From Streptomyces sp. NBC_01381 (GTDB lineage: Bacteria > Actinomycetota > Actinomycetes > Streptomycetales > Streptomycetaceae), in the NCBI RefSeq assembly GCF_026340305.1, contig NZ_JAPEPI010000002.1:2542001-2606000 (forward strand): a DNA stretch of 64,000 nt, given 5' to 3'. The notes under the pieces are model-generated. The model was not told the origin of the DNA, did not search any database, and saw only the letters and a program-made list of their open reading frames with translations. Below are positions 46,029 through 54,729 of this stretch, piece by piece. Position 1 is the first letter of the stretch. Each line of letters starts with the position of its first letter. The translations under genes and the position numbers were made by a program.

Positions 46029-47014
46029 TTGGCCATCGCCTTCTCTATGTCACCGAGGACCGAGACGGCGGCCTGCGCGCCACCGAGGCTGGTCCACTTC
46101 GAGCCGTCGATCTCGGTGACGTGGCCCTTCTTGACCGCGTCGAGCTCCTTGTACGCGGCCTTGCCCTTCAGCTCCTTGAAGAGGTCGGCGTCCGGGCCCT
46201 TGGCGGCGAGCGTGCCGATGAACAGCCAGTCGGCGTCGATCTGCTTCAGGTCCTCGTCGCTGAGCGGCGTCGAGTGGCCCTGGCCCTTGTCGTTCTGGAT
46301 GCCGGGACGCTTGAAGTCCAGGTCCTTCAGGACGTCGGAGATGAACACGCCCTGCTGCATGACGGCGGTGCCCTTGGCGGAGTAGCGGGCGACGGAGACG
46401 CTGGAGCCCGCCTTGTCGCCGAGCTTCTTCTTCAGGGCGGCGGCCTTGGTGTCGTAGTCCTTGAGGAACGCGGTGGCCTCGTTGGACTTGCCGAGCACCT
46501 TGCCGGTGAGCTCCAGGGACTTCTTCCAGTCCTTGGTCTTGTCGATGGTCACGACCGTCGGCGCGATCGCCTTGAGCTGCTTGAGCACCTGCTGGTCGGC
46601 GAGCTGTCCCGCGAGGATGACGTCCGGCTTGGCCTGCAGGACCTTCTCGATGTCGGGTCCGGTGACGGCGCCCACGACCGGGATGCCCTTGGCCTGGTCG
46701 GCCAGGTACTCGGGGGCGCCCTTCTGGCCGCGGCCCGCGGACAGGCCGACCGGCTTGACCTTCAGGGCGAGGGAGGAGTCCAGGTCCATCTCGCTGAGCG
46801 CGATGACCTTCTCCGGATTGGCCGGAACCTTCACCTCCGCACCGGTGGCGTCGGTCACCGTGACGTCCTTCGCGGCGTTCTTCGCCTTGTCGCCGGAGCC
46901 GGAGCCGGAGTCGTCGGACGAGTCCGAACCGCAGGCGGAGAGCGTGAGCGCGGAGGCGATGGCCAGGGCTGCTACCGCGGTCAGCCGGGTGCGCGGGATG
47001 TGGTTCGAGGACAT
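46025..47014 (-). CDS. Siderophore-binding lipoprotein (FepB-like)
   Basis: 329 residues from ATG 47014, which has GGAG nine bases upstream; ATG 47029 in the same frame lacks a clear site. A signal peptide ends in the lipobox LTLSAC. A Ser/Gly/Asp linker follows, then a periplasmic-binding fold with the typical NPEKVIALSEMDLDSSLALKVKPVG and LQAKPDVILAG motifs. It captures the ferric siderophore outside the membrane and passes it to the permeases encoded divergently. First gene of the siderophore biosynthesis operon. Confidence 0.92.
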   Translation of the reverse strand: MSSNHIPRTRLTAVAALAIASALTLSACGSDSSDDSGSGSGDKAKNAAKDVTVTDATGAEVKVPANPEKVIALSEMDLDSSLALKVKPVGLSAGRGQKGAPEYLADQAKGIPVVGAVTGPDIEKVLQAKPDVILAGQLADQQVLKQLKAIAPTVVTIDKTKDWKKSLELTGKVLGKSNEATAFLKDYDTKAAALKKKLGDKAGSSVSVARYSAKGTAVMQQGVFISDVLKDLDFKRPGIQNDKGQGHSTPLSDEDLKQIDADWLFIGTLAAKGPDADLFKELKGKAAYKELDAVKKGHVTEIDGSKWTSLGGAQAAVSVLGDIEKAMAK

Positions 47015-47153
47015 GTCCGTGATCTCCATGCTTCAGTCGCCCGGGGGGTCAATCCGGACGTAAGGGATATCTCTGCCGTGTCAGGGCATGGCGAACTGGC
47101 CCTGACGGAACAGGGAGTTCGCCCGCACCCCGACTCGGGGCGCTAGGTCAAGG

Positions 47154-47170
47154 TTAGGTTAGGCTAAGTT
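47154..47170. promoter_or_regulatory. Iron box (DmdR1/IdeR operator)
   Basis: TTAGGTTAGGCTAAGTT agrees with the Streptomyces iron-box consensus TTAGGTTAGGCTAACCTAA over its first 14 bases. It lies in the 157-bp divergent region and ends one base before the ATG of the permease, so binding would block both the permease and the biosynthesis operon. A GC stem-loop (CCCCG/CGGGG, 47128-47140) lies beside it. Confidence 0.85.
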
Positions 47171-47171
47171 C

Positions 47172-48260
47172 ATGTTGGTTGCGCAAGGGGGGCAGGTCCC
47201 AACGTCCGGATCCAGACCTCCCATACCGGACTTGGCCAAGATGCATCGCCCCACGCTGTGGGCGGCCGCCGCGCTGCTCGTTCTGCTCCTGCTGCTCGGC
47301 CTGCTTTCTCTCCTGGTCGGGTCCGGGTCGACGCCGATGGGCCGTGCCTGGGACTTCCTCATGGGGGATCCCTCCGCGCGGGCCGACGCCCAGATCCGGC
47401 TCGCGGTCATGGACGTACGCCTTCCGCGTACGCTCGCCGGCCTCCTGGTCGGCATCGCGCTCGGCGCGGCGGGCTGCCTCCTGCAGGCCGTCACCCGCAA
47501 TCCGCTCGCCGAGACGGGACTCCTCGGGGTCAACTCGGGGGCGGCGCTCGGCGTGGTGATCGGTCTCACATACTTCGAAGTGACGTCCGCGTACGGGGTG
47601 TTGGTGTGGGCCCTGGTCGGCGGCATGGCTGCGAGCGCGGTGGTCCTGCTGCTCGCCGCGTCGGGACGGGCCGCGGGCTCGCCCCTTCGCCTCGTCCTGG
47701 CCGGGTCGGCGCTCGGCGCGACGTTCCACGGCATGACGTCGTACGTCCTGCTCGGCACGCAGTCGACCTTCGACACCTACCGCTACTGGACCATCGGTTC
47801 GCTCGCCGGCATCAAGACGTCCGAGACCTACCCGCTGATCCCCATTATCGCGGCCGGTCTCGTCATCGCCTTCTGCTGCGTACGGCCGCTGTCCGCCCTC
47901 GCGCTCGGTGACGACAGCGCGCGGTCGCTCGGCCACCACCCCGGCCGCATCCGCCTGATCGTCGCGGCGGCGGTCACGCTGCTCGCCGGATCGGCGGTCG
48001 CCCTCGCGGGACCGATCGCCTTCCTCGGCCTGCTCGCCCCGTACGCCGCACGGGCCGTCACCGGACCGCGGATCGCGGGCCAGTTGGTGCTGTCCGCGCT
48101 CGTCGCGGCCAACGTCATGATCGTCGCCGACCTCCTGGCCCGCGTCGTCATCCGCCCCTGGGAGACCCCGGTGAGCGTCCTACTCGCCTTCATCGGCGGC
48201 CCGTTGCTGATCTGGATCGCGCGGTCGCAGCGGATGTCGACGGCGGGGGTGGGCGCGTGA
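47172..48260 (+). CDS. Ferric siderophore ABC permease, FecCD family (1)
   Basis: 362 residues with about nine to ten hydrophobic helices. Family motifs include VRLPRTLAGLLVGIALGAAG near residue 83, NPLAETGLLGVNSGAALG near 108 and GPIAFLGLLAPYAAR near 280. The ATG lies one base after the iron box and has no ribosome-binding site, so the transcript may be leaderless or a GTG/ATG slightly downstream (for example ATG 47241, MHRPTLW) may be used. It forms a heterodimer with the next permease. Confidence 0.9.
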   Translation: MLVAQGGQVPTSGSRPPIPDLAKMHRPTLWAAAALLVLLLLLGLLSLLVGSGSTPMGRAWDFLMGDPSARADAQIRLAVMDVRLPRTLAGLLVGIALGAAGCLLQAVTRNPLAETGLLGVNSGAALGVVIGLTYFEVTSAYGVLVWALVGGMAASAVVLLLAASGRAAGSPLRLVLAGSALGATFHGMTSYVLLGTQSTFDTYRYWTIGSLAGIKTSETYPLIPIIAAGLVIAFCCVRPLSALALGDDSARSLGHHPGRIRLIVAAAVTLLAGSAVALAGPIAFLGLLAPYAARAVTGPRIAGQLVLSALVAANVMIVADLLARVVIRPWETPVSVLLAFIGGPLLIWIARSQRMSTAGVGA

Positions 48261-49843
48261 GTGCCGAGCGGATGCCTGAGGGTGCGGCGGGCGCGGGGGG
48301 TGGCGGGGCGTCGGATTCCGCGCCGGGGGCCTCCGCGCCGGACCGTGCTGCGGACGCTACGCGAGGGCGCGGGTCGAGCCGGGCGTCGGGCTCGGCGTCG
48401 GGTGGGGTGTCGGGTTCCGCGCCGGGTTTCCCGGAGGAGTGTGCTGTGGAAGCCACGCGAGGGCGCGGGTCGAATCGGGCGTCGGGCTCGGCGTCGGGTG
48501 GGGTGTCGGGTTCCGCGCCGGGTTTCCCGGAGGAGTGTGCTGTGGAAGCCACGCGAGGGCGTGCGTCGAATCGGGCGTCGGGCTCGGCGTCGGGTGGGGT
48601 GTCGGGTTCTGCGTCGGGTTTCCCGGAGGAGTGTGCTGTGGACGCCACGCGAGGGCGTGCGTCGTACGGTGCGGTCGGCTCGGCGTCGGACTCGACGTCG
48701 GGCGGTTCGCAGGGCTCCGCACCTGATGCCGTACCCGGTGCCGACGCCGGCGGCCCGCCGGATTCCGTTCACGGCCGTGCGCAGCACCCCGCCGACGTGA
48801 CCCCGCCCGACTCCACGGCGGTCCGCGTCGGGACCTTCTCCTGGCTCTTCCCCTACCGCAGCGCCCTGGCCGCCGTCGGCCTCACGCTGCTCATCGCGGT
48901 GGTCGTCTCCCTCGCCGCCTTCGCCAGTTCGACCGGGATGAGCTTCTCCGACAGCCTCTCCGGGCTACTCGGAACCGGCGACTCCGCCACCGTCATGCTC
49001 GTCCAGGACTTCCGGCTTCCGCGCATCGCCGTGGGCCTCATGGTCGGCGCGGCGCTCGGCATCGCCGGATGCCTCACCCAGACCCTGGCCGGCAACCGGC
49101 TCGCCACACCGGACATCATCGGCGTCAACGAGGGCGCCACCGCGGCCGTCGTCGCCTCCGTCGTCGGCTCGTCCACCGGGATGATCGGCGACTGGTGGCT
49201 CGGCCCGCTCGGCGCCGCCGCCGCGGCCATGGTCGTCGTCGCCTGCGCGGGCGGCGCGGGCAGCGGCGGCTACCGGATCCTCGTCGTGGGCATCGGCGTC
49301 TCCACCGTCATCGGCGCCGTCACCGACCTCGTGATGTCCCGTGAGAACGACAACACCGCGGGCGGCGTCTTCCTCTGGACGGTCGGCTCGCTCAACGGCC
49401 GCGACTGGAGCGTCGGTACGCCCCTGGCGTTCGTTCTCCTCGTCCTGGTCCCACTGGCCCTGGTCGCCGGAAGCCGCCTCCAACTCCTCCGCTTCGACGA
49501 CGACATGGCGGCCACCCTCGGCGTCAACGTCCGCCGGGTGCGCGCCGCGACCCTCGCGCTCGCCGTCGCCCTGTCCGGCGCGGCCGTCGGCATCGGTGGC
49601 CCGATCGCCTTCGTCGCACTCGCCGCACCAGTCGTCGCAACCCGGCTCAGCGGCCCCACCCGCGTACCCGTCATCGGCTCGGCCCTGGTCGGCGCGGCCC
49701 TCGTGGGCGGCGCCGACGCGCTCGGCCGGGTCATCGCGCCCGTGGAGATCCCGGTCGGCGTCGTCACCAGCGTGCTCGGCGGACCCTTCCTCCTGTGGGT
49801 CCTCTTCGGCAAGAACTCCCAGCAGCAGAGCGGAAAGGCCTGA
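48257..49843 (+). CDS. Ferric siderophore ABC permease, FecCD family (2), with long repeat-containing N-terminal tail
   Basis: 528 residues in the frame that begins at GTG 48257, overlapping the previous stop (GTGA). Residues from about 190 on form the FecCD permease (VQDFRLPRIAVGLMVGAALGIAG, NRLATPDIIGVNEGA, GGPIAFVALAAPVVA). The first 190 residues are a hydrophilic Ala/Gly/Ser/Arg tail built largely of a 32-residue repeat. Usual FecCD permeases have only 10-50 residues before the first helix. Coupling to the preceding stop supports translation of the tail, but a start further downstream near the first helix cannot be excluded. Confidence 0.88.
   Translation: MSAERMPEGAAGAGGGGASDSAPGASAPDRAADATRGRGSSRASGSASGGVSGSAPGFPEECAVEATRGRGSNRASGSASGGVSGSAPGFPEECAVEATRGRASNRASGSASGGVSGSASGFPEECAVDATRGRASYGAVGSASDSTSGGSQGSAPDAVPGADAGGPPDSVHGRAQHPADVTPPDSTAVRVGTFSWLFPYRSALAAVGLTLLIAVVVSLAAFASSTGMSFSDSLSGLLGTGDSATVMLVQDFRLPRIAVGLMVGAALGIAGCLTQTLAGNRLATPDIIGVNEGATAAVVASVVGSSTGMIGDWWLGPLGAAAAAMVVVACAGGAGSGGYRILVVGIGVSTVIGAVTDLVMSRENDNTAGGVFLWTVGSLNGRDWSVGTPLAFVLLVLVPLALVAGSRLQLLRFDDDMAATLGVNVRRVRAATLALAVALSGAAVGIGGPIAFVALAAPVVATRLSGPTRVPVIGSALVGAALVGGADALGRVIAPVEIPVGVVTSVLGGPFLLWVLFGKNSQQQSGKA
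48353..48710 (+). repeat. 96-bp tandem repeat, three full copies plus a degenerate fourth
   Basis: Full copies run 48353-48448, 48449-48544 and 48545-48640, differing at only a few positions; a diverged partial copy follows to about 48710. The unit is a multiple of three and keeps the permease frame, encoding a 32-residue element with ATRGRGSNRASGSASGGVSG. Copy number may vary between strains. Confidence 0.93.
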
Positions 49844-49848
49844 CCCCC

Positions 49849-50706
49849 GTGCAACTGACCGTCGAGGCGCTCACCTCCGGCTATCCAGGGCACACCGCCG
49901 TGGACGGCGTCGACCTGACCATCCCCAGCGGACAGGTCGCCGCGATCGTCGGCCCCAACGGCTGCGGCAAGTCGACCCTGCTGCGCTCCATCTCCCGGCT
50001 CCACAAGCCGAGTTCGGGCACGGTGCGCGCCGGGGACGAGGACGTGTGGCAGCTCACCCAGCGCCGCGCGGCCCACCGCATCGCGCTGCTCGCCCAGTCC
50101 CCGCAGGCACCGGAGGCGGTCACCGTCGCCGGGCTCGTCCGGTACGGCCGCCACCCCCACCAGGGCCTCTTCCGCCAGTGGTCGCGCGAGGACGAGACGG
50201 CCGTACGGGACGCGCTCGACGCCACCGGCACCACCGACCTCGCCGCGCGCCGCCTCGACCACCTCTCCGGCGGCCAGCGCCAGCGCTGCTGGCTCGCGAT
50301 GGTCCTCGCGCAGGAGACACCGATCGTGCTGCTCGACGAGCCGACCAGCGCGCTCGACCTCGGCCACGCGGTCGAAGTTCTCTCCCTGGTACGGGAGGTG
50401 GCCGCCGCGGGCCGCACCGTCGTCATGGTCCTGCACGACCTGGCGAGCGCCGCGCGGTACGCCGACACCGTGATCGCGATGAACGCGGGCAAGGTCGTGG
50501 CGAACGGCCCCGCCCGCGAGGTGGTGACCGCCGCCCTGGTCAAGGAGCTGTACGGCATCGAGGCGGACATCCTTCAGGCGCCGGGAGACGGCTCACCGGT
50601 GGTGGTGCCGACGATGCCTGCGAAGGCGGACGCAGGGGCGGACACGAAGGCGGACATGGGGGCGGCGGCCACGAAGGCGGACACGAAGGTCACGACGACC
50701 GGCTGA
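49849..50706 (+). CDS. Ferric siderophore ABC transporter ATPase (FepC-like)
   Basis: 285 residues from GTG 49849, with GGAAAGG about nine bases upstream. Walker A is GPNGCGKST near residue 34, the signature is LSGGQRQR near 138, and Walker B is VLLDEPTSALD near 160. The C-terminus ends in an Ala/Lys/Asp/Thr-rich tail with imperfect repeats (AKADAGADTKAD). It energises uptake through the two permeases before it. It is the last gene of the uptake operon. Confidence 0.93.
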   Translation: MQLTVEALTSGYPGHTAVDGVDLTIPSGQVAAIVGPNGCGKSTLLRSISRLHKPSSGTVRAGDEDVWQLTQRRAAHRIALLAQSPQAPEAVTVAGLVRYGRHPHQGLFRQWSREDETAVRDALDATGTTDLAARRLDHLSGGQRQRCWLAMVLAQETPIVLLDEPTSALDLGHAVEVLSLVREVAAAGRTVVMVLHDLASAARYADTVIAMNAGKVVANGPAREVVTAALVKELYGIEADILQAPGDGSPVVVPTMPAKADAGADTKADMGAAATKADTKVTTTG

Positions 50707-50906
50707 TCGATCGGATCGCGCCGGCCGCGACAGCTTCGATCGGCGCGATGGTCACGACGACCGGCTGACGGTTCAGATCGCGACGCCCGCGACTGTCACG
50801 ACACCCGCGACTGTCACGACACCCGCGGCTGTTCACGACACCCGCGACTGTCACGACCGGCGTGACCGTGACGACCCGCGCGACCGTCACGCTAGCCGTG
50901 CGACCG
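50688..50906 (+). repeat. Direct repeats around and after the ATPase stop codon
   Basis: A 19-bp perfect repeat (GGTCACGACGACCGGCTGA) occurs at 50688-50706, where it contains the ATPase stop codon, and at 50750-50768. Downstream to about 50900 there are several imperfect copies of CGACACCCGCGACTGTCA. The 200-bp gap before the M20 gene stop holds nothing else I can recognise. Inverted elements within it could act as a bidirectional terminator. Confidence 0.6.
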
Positions 50907-52043
50907 TCATGACGTCCGCGCGGCCGCGAAGTCCGACGCCGTCCACGCCAGCCCCACCGCCCCGTCGATCATGGCCTGCTCGGCGGCCGGCGTCGCGGCC
51001 GCCGCGGCGAACTCCGGCTGGTGCGGGGCGCAGCCGCCCCCGCTGATGTCGAGCACCGGGTGGATCGACGGCACGACGTGCGACACGTTGCCCATGTCGG
51101 TGGAGGCGAACGGGCCGCGCTGCTGCGGCTCGGGCCGCCCGAGCTCCCGGGCGTTGGCCGCCCACAACTCGGTGAGCGCCGCATCGGACCGGAAGTCGAG
51201 ATAGTCGGGCGCGGGCTGCTCCAGATCCAGCGCGCACCCGGCGGCGAGCGCCCCCGCACGGAAGCAGTCGGCCACTCGCTCGCGCAGCTCCCGCAACTCC
51301 TCGACGGACGGCGTCCGCAGCGCGTACGCGGCGCTCGCCCGCTCGGGAATGGCGTTGAGCGCGGTCCCCGCCTCGGTGGTGATCCCGTGCACCTTCCACT
51401 CGCCCGGCAGCTGCTGCCTGAGCAGCCCGAGCGCCACCTGCGCCACGGTCAGCGCGTCCGCCGCGTTCCGCCCGTCCTGCGGGTTGAGCGTGGCGTGCGC
51501 GGACTTCCCCGTGTACGTCGCCGAGAGCGCCCCCATCGCGTACGAACGGAAGTCGGCCACCTCGAACGGGCAGGGGTGGATCATCATCGCCGCGTCGACC
51601 CCGTCGAAGGCACCGGCGTCGATCAGCAGCGCCTTGCCGGCCCCGCTCTCCTCGGCAGGGGTCCCCAACACGCGGACGGTGAGCCCCAGTTGATCCGCGA
51701 ACGGAGCGAGCCCGAGCGCGGCTCCGACGCCCGCCGCCGCGATGAGATTGTGCCCGCAGGCATGCCCCATCCCCGGCAGCGCGTCGTACTCACAGGCCAG
51801 CGCGACGGTCACCGGACCCGACCCCACGGTCGCCTCGAAGGCGGTCTCGAGCCCGTACGCGGGAGCGGTCACCGCGAAGCCGTGGTCGCGCAGCACATCG
51901 GCACACCACCCGGCGGCCCGCCGTTCCTCGAAGGCGATCTCCGGATGGCCGTGGATCCGCCGGCTGAGCCCGACGAGCTCTTCGCGCACCTCGCCGATCC
52001 GCTCCTGGATCAGCTCCTTGACCTGGCCCGCACTGCCTGCCAC
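50907..52043 (-). CDS. M20-family amidohydrolase/carboxypeptidase (AbgB-like)
   Basis: 378 residues. The metal-binding motif GHACGHN lies near residue 95, and PAEESGAGKALLIDAG near 130 is the conserved acidic stretch. A dimerisation domain follows (GKSAHATLNPQDGRNAADAL), and a late His in SHVVPSIHPVL completes the site. The family cleaves N-acyl or aminobenzoyl amino acids; the exact substrate cannot be told. GTG 52043 has AGGAGG about four bases upstream. No link with the neighbouring genes is visible. Confidence 0.88.
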   Translation of the reverse strand: MAGSAGQVKELIQERIGEVREELVGLSRRIHGHPEIAFEERRAAGWCADVLRDHGFAVTAPAYGLETAFEATVGSGPVTVALACEYDALPGMGHACGHNLIAAAGVGAALGLAPFADQLGLTVRVLGTPAEESGAGKALLIDAGAFDGVDAAMMIHPCPFEVADFRSYAMGALSATYTGKSAHATLNPQDGRNAADALTVAQVALGLLRQQLPGEWKVHGITTEAGTALNAIPERASAAYALRTPSVEELRELRERVADCFRAGALAAGCALDLEQPAPDYLDFRSDAALTELWAANARELGRPEPQQRGPFASTDMGNVSHVVPSIHPVLDISGGGCAPHQPEFAAAAATPAAEQAMIDGAVGLAWTASDFAAARTS

Positions 52044-52154
52044 GCATCCTCCTTGCCCAGTCCTTCGCCCCCGCCCTGGACAGCTTAAGGTCGCTCGGTC
52101 CGAGAGCCGTCGCCCACGCCTGGGCGGAGCCGGACCTTGGCGGCCACCGGCCGC

Positions 52155-53606
52155 TCACACCGGAAGGAGACGCCCGATCAGCGCGCTGAGCTGCCGCGCG
52201 TTGCGGCACTCGTACATCTCGACGAGCTCGGCGTAGGTGCCGGCCACCGAGTCGCCGGTCTGCCACAGGGCGCGGCGTTCGGGGTTGAGCCAGTAGACCC
52301 GCCGGGCGCGCGATGCGATGTCGCGCAGGGCGTGGACATTCGGGTCGCTCATGTTCGTGCGGGCGTCGCCGAGGATGAAGACCGTGCTGCGCGGGGTGAT
52401 CACCCGCGTATGGCACTCGGCGAACTCGCCGAGTGAGGTGCCGTAGTCGCTGCCCCCGTGATAGCGCGTCACGGCGGCCGCGGACATGATGCGGCCGCTG
52501 AGGCCCTCGGGGTCGGCCGAGCCGCGCGCGATGAGGTCGGTCACCTCGTCGACGCGGTTGACGAAGGCGAACACCCGCACCTTGCTGAACTGGTCGTGCA
52601 GCGCCTGCACCAGGAGCATCGTGAAGTTGGCGAAGCCCGCCACGGAGCCCGACACGTCGCACAGGAGCACCAGTTCGGGACGGACCGGGCGACGGCGGCG
52701 CAACACGGGGCGCATCGGGACGCCGCCCGTGGACAGCGAGCCGCGCAGCGTGCGGCGCAGGTCGATCCGGCCGCGGGCCGCACGGCGGCGGCGTGCGGCG
52801 AGCCGGGTGGCGAGCTTGCGGGCCAGCGGCTGCACCGCCCTGCGGAGTTCGTCGAGCTGGGCGCGGCCCGCGATCAGGAAGTCGACGCGGTCGGCGGTCG
52901 GGGCGATCGCCCGCCGCGCGATCTGGTCCGCGCCACGCCGCTCGGCCACCCTGCGGCGGGCCTCGCCGCCCACGAGGGTGCGGAAGTCCTCGATGCGGCG
53001 GCGGATCTCGTCCGCTTCGATGCGGTCGGTGAACCCGGAGTCGGCGGAGCCCGCGCGGATGGCGGCCAGAACGCGCGCCAGGAGCGTCTCCGGGCGCAGA
53101 CGCTGCAGCGTCTGGTGCGATGACCAGCCGTCCGAACCGCCGGAGCCGCCGGAGCCGCCGGAGTCACCGGACCCGTCCGAGCCACCGGATCCACCGGACC
53201 CATCCGCCCCCGGACGCGTGCCGTACCCGCCCATGCCGTCCACTGCCTCCGCCGCCAACTGGGCAAGGAGCGCCCGGTCGTTGGCGGCGAGTGCGGCGGT
53301 GAGGCGGTCGCGCAGCTCGTCCCTGTCGAACTCCCGCCCGGCGCCGTCCAGCGCATCGGGAGCGCCGACCCTGCGCGGAAAGTACAGGTCGAAGACCGGA
53401 TCGAAGACCGGGCGCTGCCCCTCGCTGTGCAGCAGCGCCGCCGCCAGACCCTCGCGCACCCGCTCCCGGTCGCTCAGACCGAGGGCCTCGATCGCCTGCC
53501 CGGCGTCCACCGTCTCGCCCGTACCGATCCGGATGCCGTGCGAACGCAGCGCCTGGACGAGGGCCGTCAGACGCTCGGGGACGCCGGTCGGGGAGGGCGC
53601 GTTCAC
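52155..53606 (-). CDS. VWA-domain protein, CoxE-like
   Basis: 483 residues from a GTG overlapping the stop of the MoxR gene (GTGA). An N-terminal helical region is followed by a Gly/Ser/Asp linker of about 30 residues (about 128-158), then basic helices, then a von Willebrand A domain. Its MIDAS motif is LLCDVSGSV near residue 325, with a later Asp in ILGDARTN. Such proteins act with MoxR AAA+ ATPases in complex assembly or maturation; the client is unknown here. Confidence 0.88.
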   Translation of the reverse strand: MNAPSPTGVPERLTALVQALRSHGIRIGTGETVDAGQAIEALGLSDRERVREGLAAALLHSEGQRPVFDPVFDLYFPRRVGAPDALDGAGREFDRDELRDRLTAALAANDRALLAQLAAEAVDGMGGYGTRPGADGSGGSGGSDGSGDSGGSGGSGGSDGWSSHQTLQRLRPETLLARVLAAIRAGSADSGFTDRIEADEIRRRIEDFRTLVGGEARRRVAERRGADQIARRAIAPTADRVDFLIAGRAQLDELRRAVQPLARKLATRLAARRRRAARGRIDLRRTLRGSLSTGGVPMRPVLRRRRPVRPELVLLCDVSGSVAGFANFTMLLVQALHDQFSKVRVFAFVNRVDEVTDLIARGSADPEGLSGRIMSAAAVTRYHGGSDYGTSLGEFAECHTRVITPRSTVFILGDARTNMSDPNVHALRDIASRARRVYWLNPERRALWQTGDSVAGTYAELVEMYECRNARQLSALIGRLLPV

Positions 53607-54463
53607 ACGGCGTCCAGGTCCAGCTTGGCCGCCGCCTTCAGCACGTCGTCCTGGTGCTTGAGCACGACGCCGAGACTGTCGCGTACGACGTCCTCGTCCA
53701 GGGAGTCGGCGCCCAGGGCGAGCAGCGTGCGGGCCCAGTCGATGGTCTCCGCGACCGACGGCACCTTGCGCAGGTCCATCGCGCGCAGCGCGCCGACCAC
53801 CCGCACCACGGACCGGGCGAGCGTCTCGTCGAGCCCCGGCACCTTCAGCCGTACGATGCGGCGCTCCAACTCCTCCTCGGGGAAGCCGATGTGCAGGAAG
53901 AGGCAGCGGCGGCGCAGCGCCTCGGACAGCTCGCGGCTCGCGTTCGAGGTGAGGACGGTGAACGGGCGCCGCGTCGCGGTGATCGTGCCGAGTTCGGGGA
54001 CGGTGACCTGGAAGTCGCTGAGCACTTCGAGGAGCAGCCCCTCCACCTCGACGTCCGCCTTGTCGGTCTCGTCGATCAGGAGGACCTTGGGGTCGCTGCC
54101 GCGGATGGCGGTGAGCAGCGGGCGCGGCAGCAGGAACTCCTCGCTGAAGATGTCCGTACGCGTCTCGTCCCACGACTCGTCGCGGCCCGCGGTGATGCGC
54201 AGGAGCTGCTTGGCGTGGTTCCACTCGTACAGGGCGCGGGACTCGTCCACGCCCTCGTAGCACTGGAGCCGCACGAGCGTCGCGTCCGCGACCTCCGCGA
54301 CCGCCTTGGCCAGCTCGGTCTTGCCGACGCCCGCCGGACCTTCCACGAGGAGGGGCTTGCCCAGGCGGTCGGCGAGGAAGACGGTCGTGGCGACGGCGGT
54401 CGACGCCAGATACCCCGTCTCGGCGAGCCGCTCGGCGACATCGTCCACGGATGTGAAGAGCAA
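53603..54463 (-). CDS. MoxR-family AAA+ ATPase
   Basis: 286 residues from TTG 54463, preceded by GGAGG five bases upstream; related proteins start at the same FTSVDDVAERL. Walker A is GPAGVGKTE near residue 35, Walker B is VLLIDETDKAD near 125, and the sensor Asn is in LTSNASRELSEALRRRC. It forms a unit with the coupled VWA protein. The frame is open for another 82 codons upstream, but that part encodes repetitive Pro/Ser/Cys sequence and includes the 7-bp repeat array. Confidence 0.9.
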   Translation of the reverse strand: MLFTSVDDVAERLAETGYLASTAVATTVFLADRLGKPLLVEGPAGVGKTELAKAVAEVADATLVRLQCYEGVDESRALYEWNHAKQLLRITAGRDESWDETRTDIFSEEFLLPRPLLTAIRGSDPKVLLIDETDKADVEVEGLLLEVLSDFQVTVPELGTITATRRPFTVLTSNASRELSEALRRRCLFLHIGFPEEELERRIVRLKVPGLDETLARSVVRVVGALRAMDLRKVPSVAETIDWARTLLALGADSLDEDVVRDSLGVVLKHQDDVLKAAAKLDLDAV

Positions 54464-54476
54464 CGGAGCCTCCGGT

Positions 54477-54524
54477 GGGCACTGGGCACTGGGCACTGGG
54501 CACTGGGCACTGGGCGTTGGGCAC
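54477..54524. repeat. 7-bp tandem repeat (GGGCACT)n upstream of the MoxR gene
   Basis: Almost seven copies of GGGCACT in direct succession; the sixth is GGGCGTT and the last is incomplete. It ends 14 bases before the start codon of the ATPase gene, next to its ribosome-binding site. A 7-bp unit is not a multiple of three, so slippage would shift spacing or frame of any upstream translation. Confidence 0.93.
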
Positions 54525-54729
54525 GAGCACTGCGCACGGGCACGGGGCGCAGAACGACGCGATGACTCCCGCCACTTGATCAGCCTCCCGGCCCCCTCCA
54601 CAACGGGGAGGCCGAGTTTGCGTCGTACGTCACGTGGCGCCGCGGCACCGGCCGCGGGCTGCTGGGTCTTGTCCTGAGACCCACCAGGGCCCCGGCGTCC
54701 TTCTTGCATCCCCCTCGTATCCTTGCGGC

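Noticed and set aside
48353..48710. CRISPR array
   Set aside because: The repeats are contiguous 96-bp coding units without unique spacers, and no cas genes are present.
54464..54709. N-terminal extension of the MoxR protein through the 7-bp repeats
   Set aside because: The encoded residues are low-complexity and a TTG start with a good ribosome-binding site sits where the family begins.
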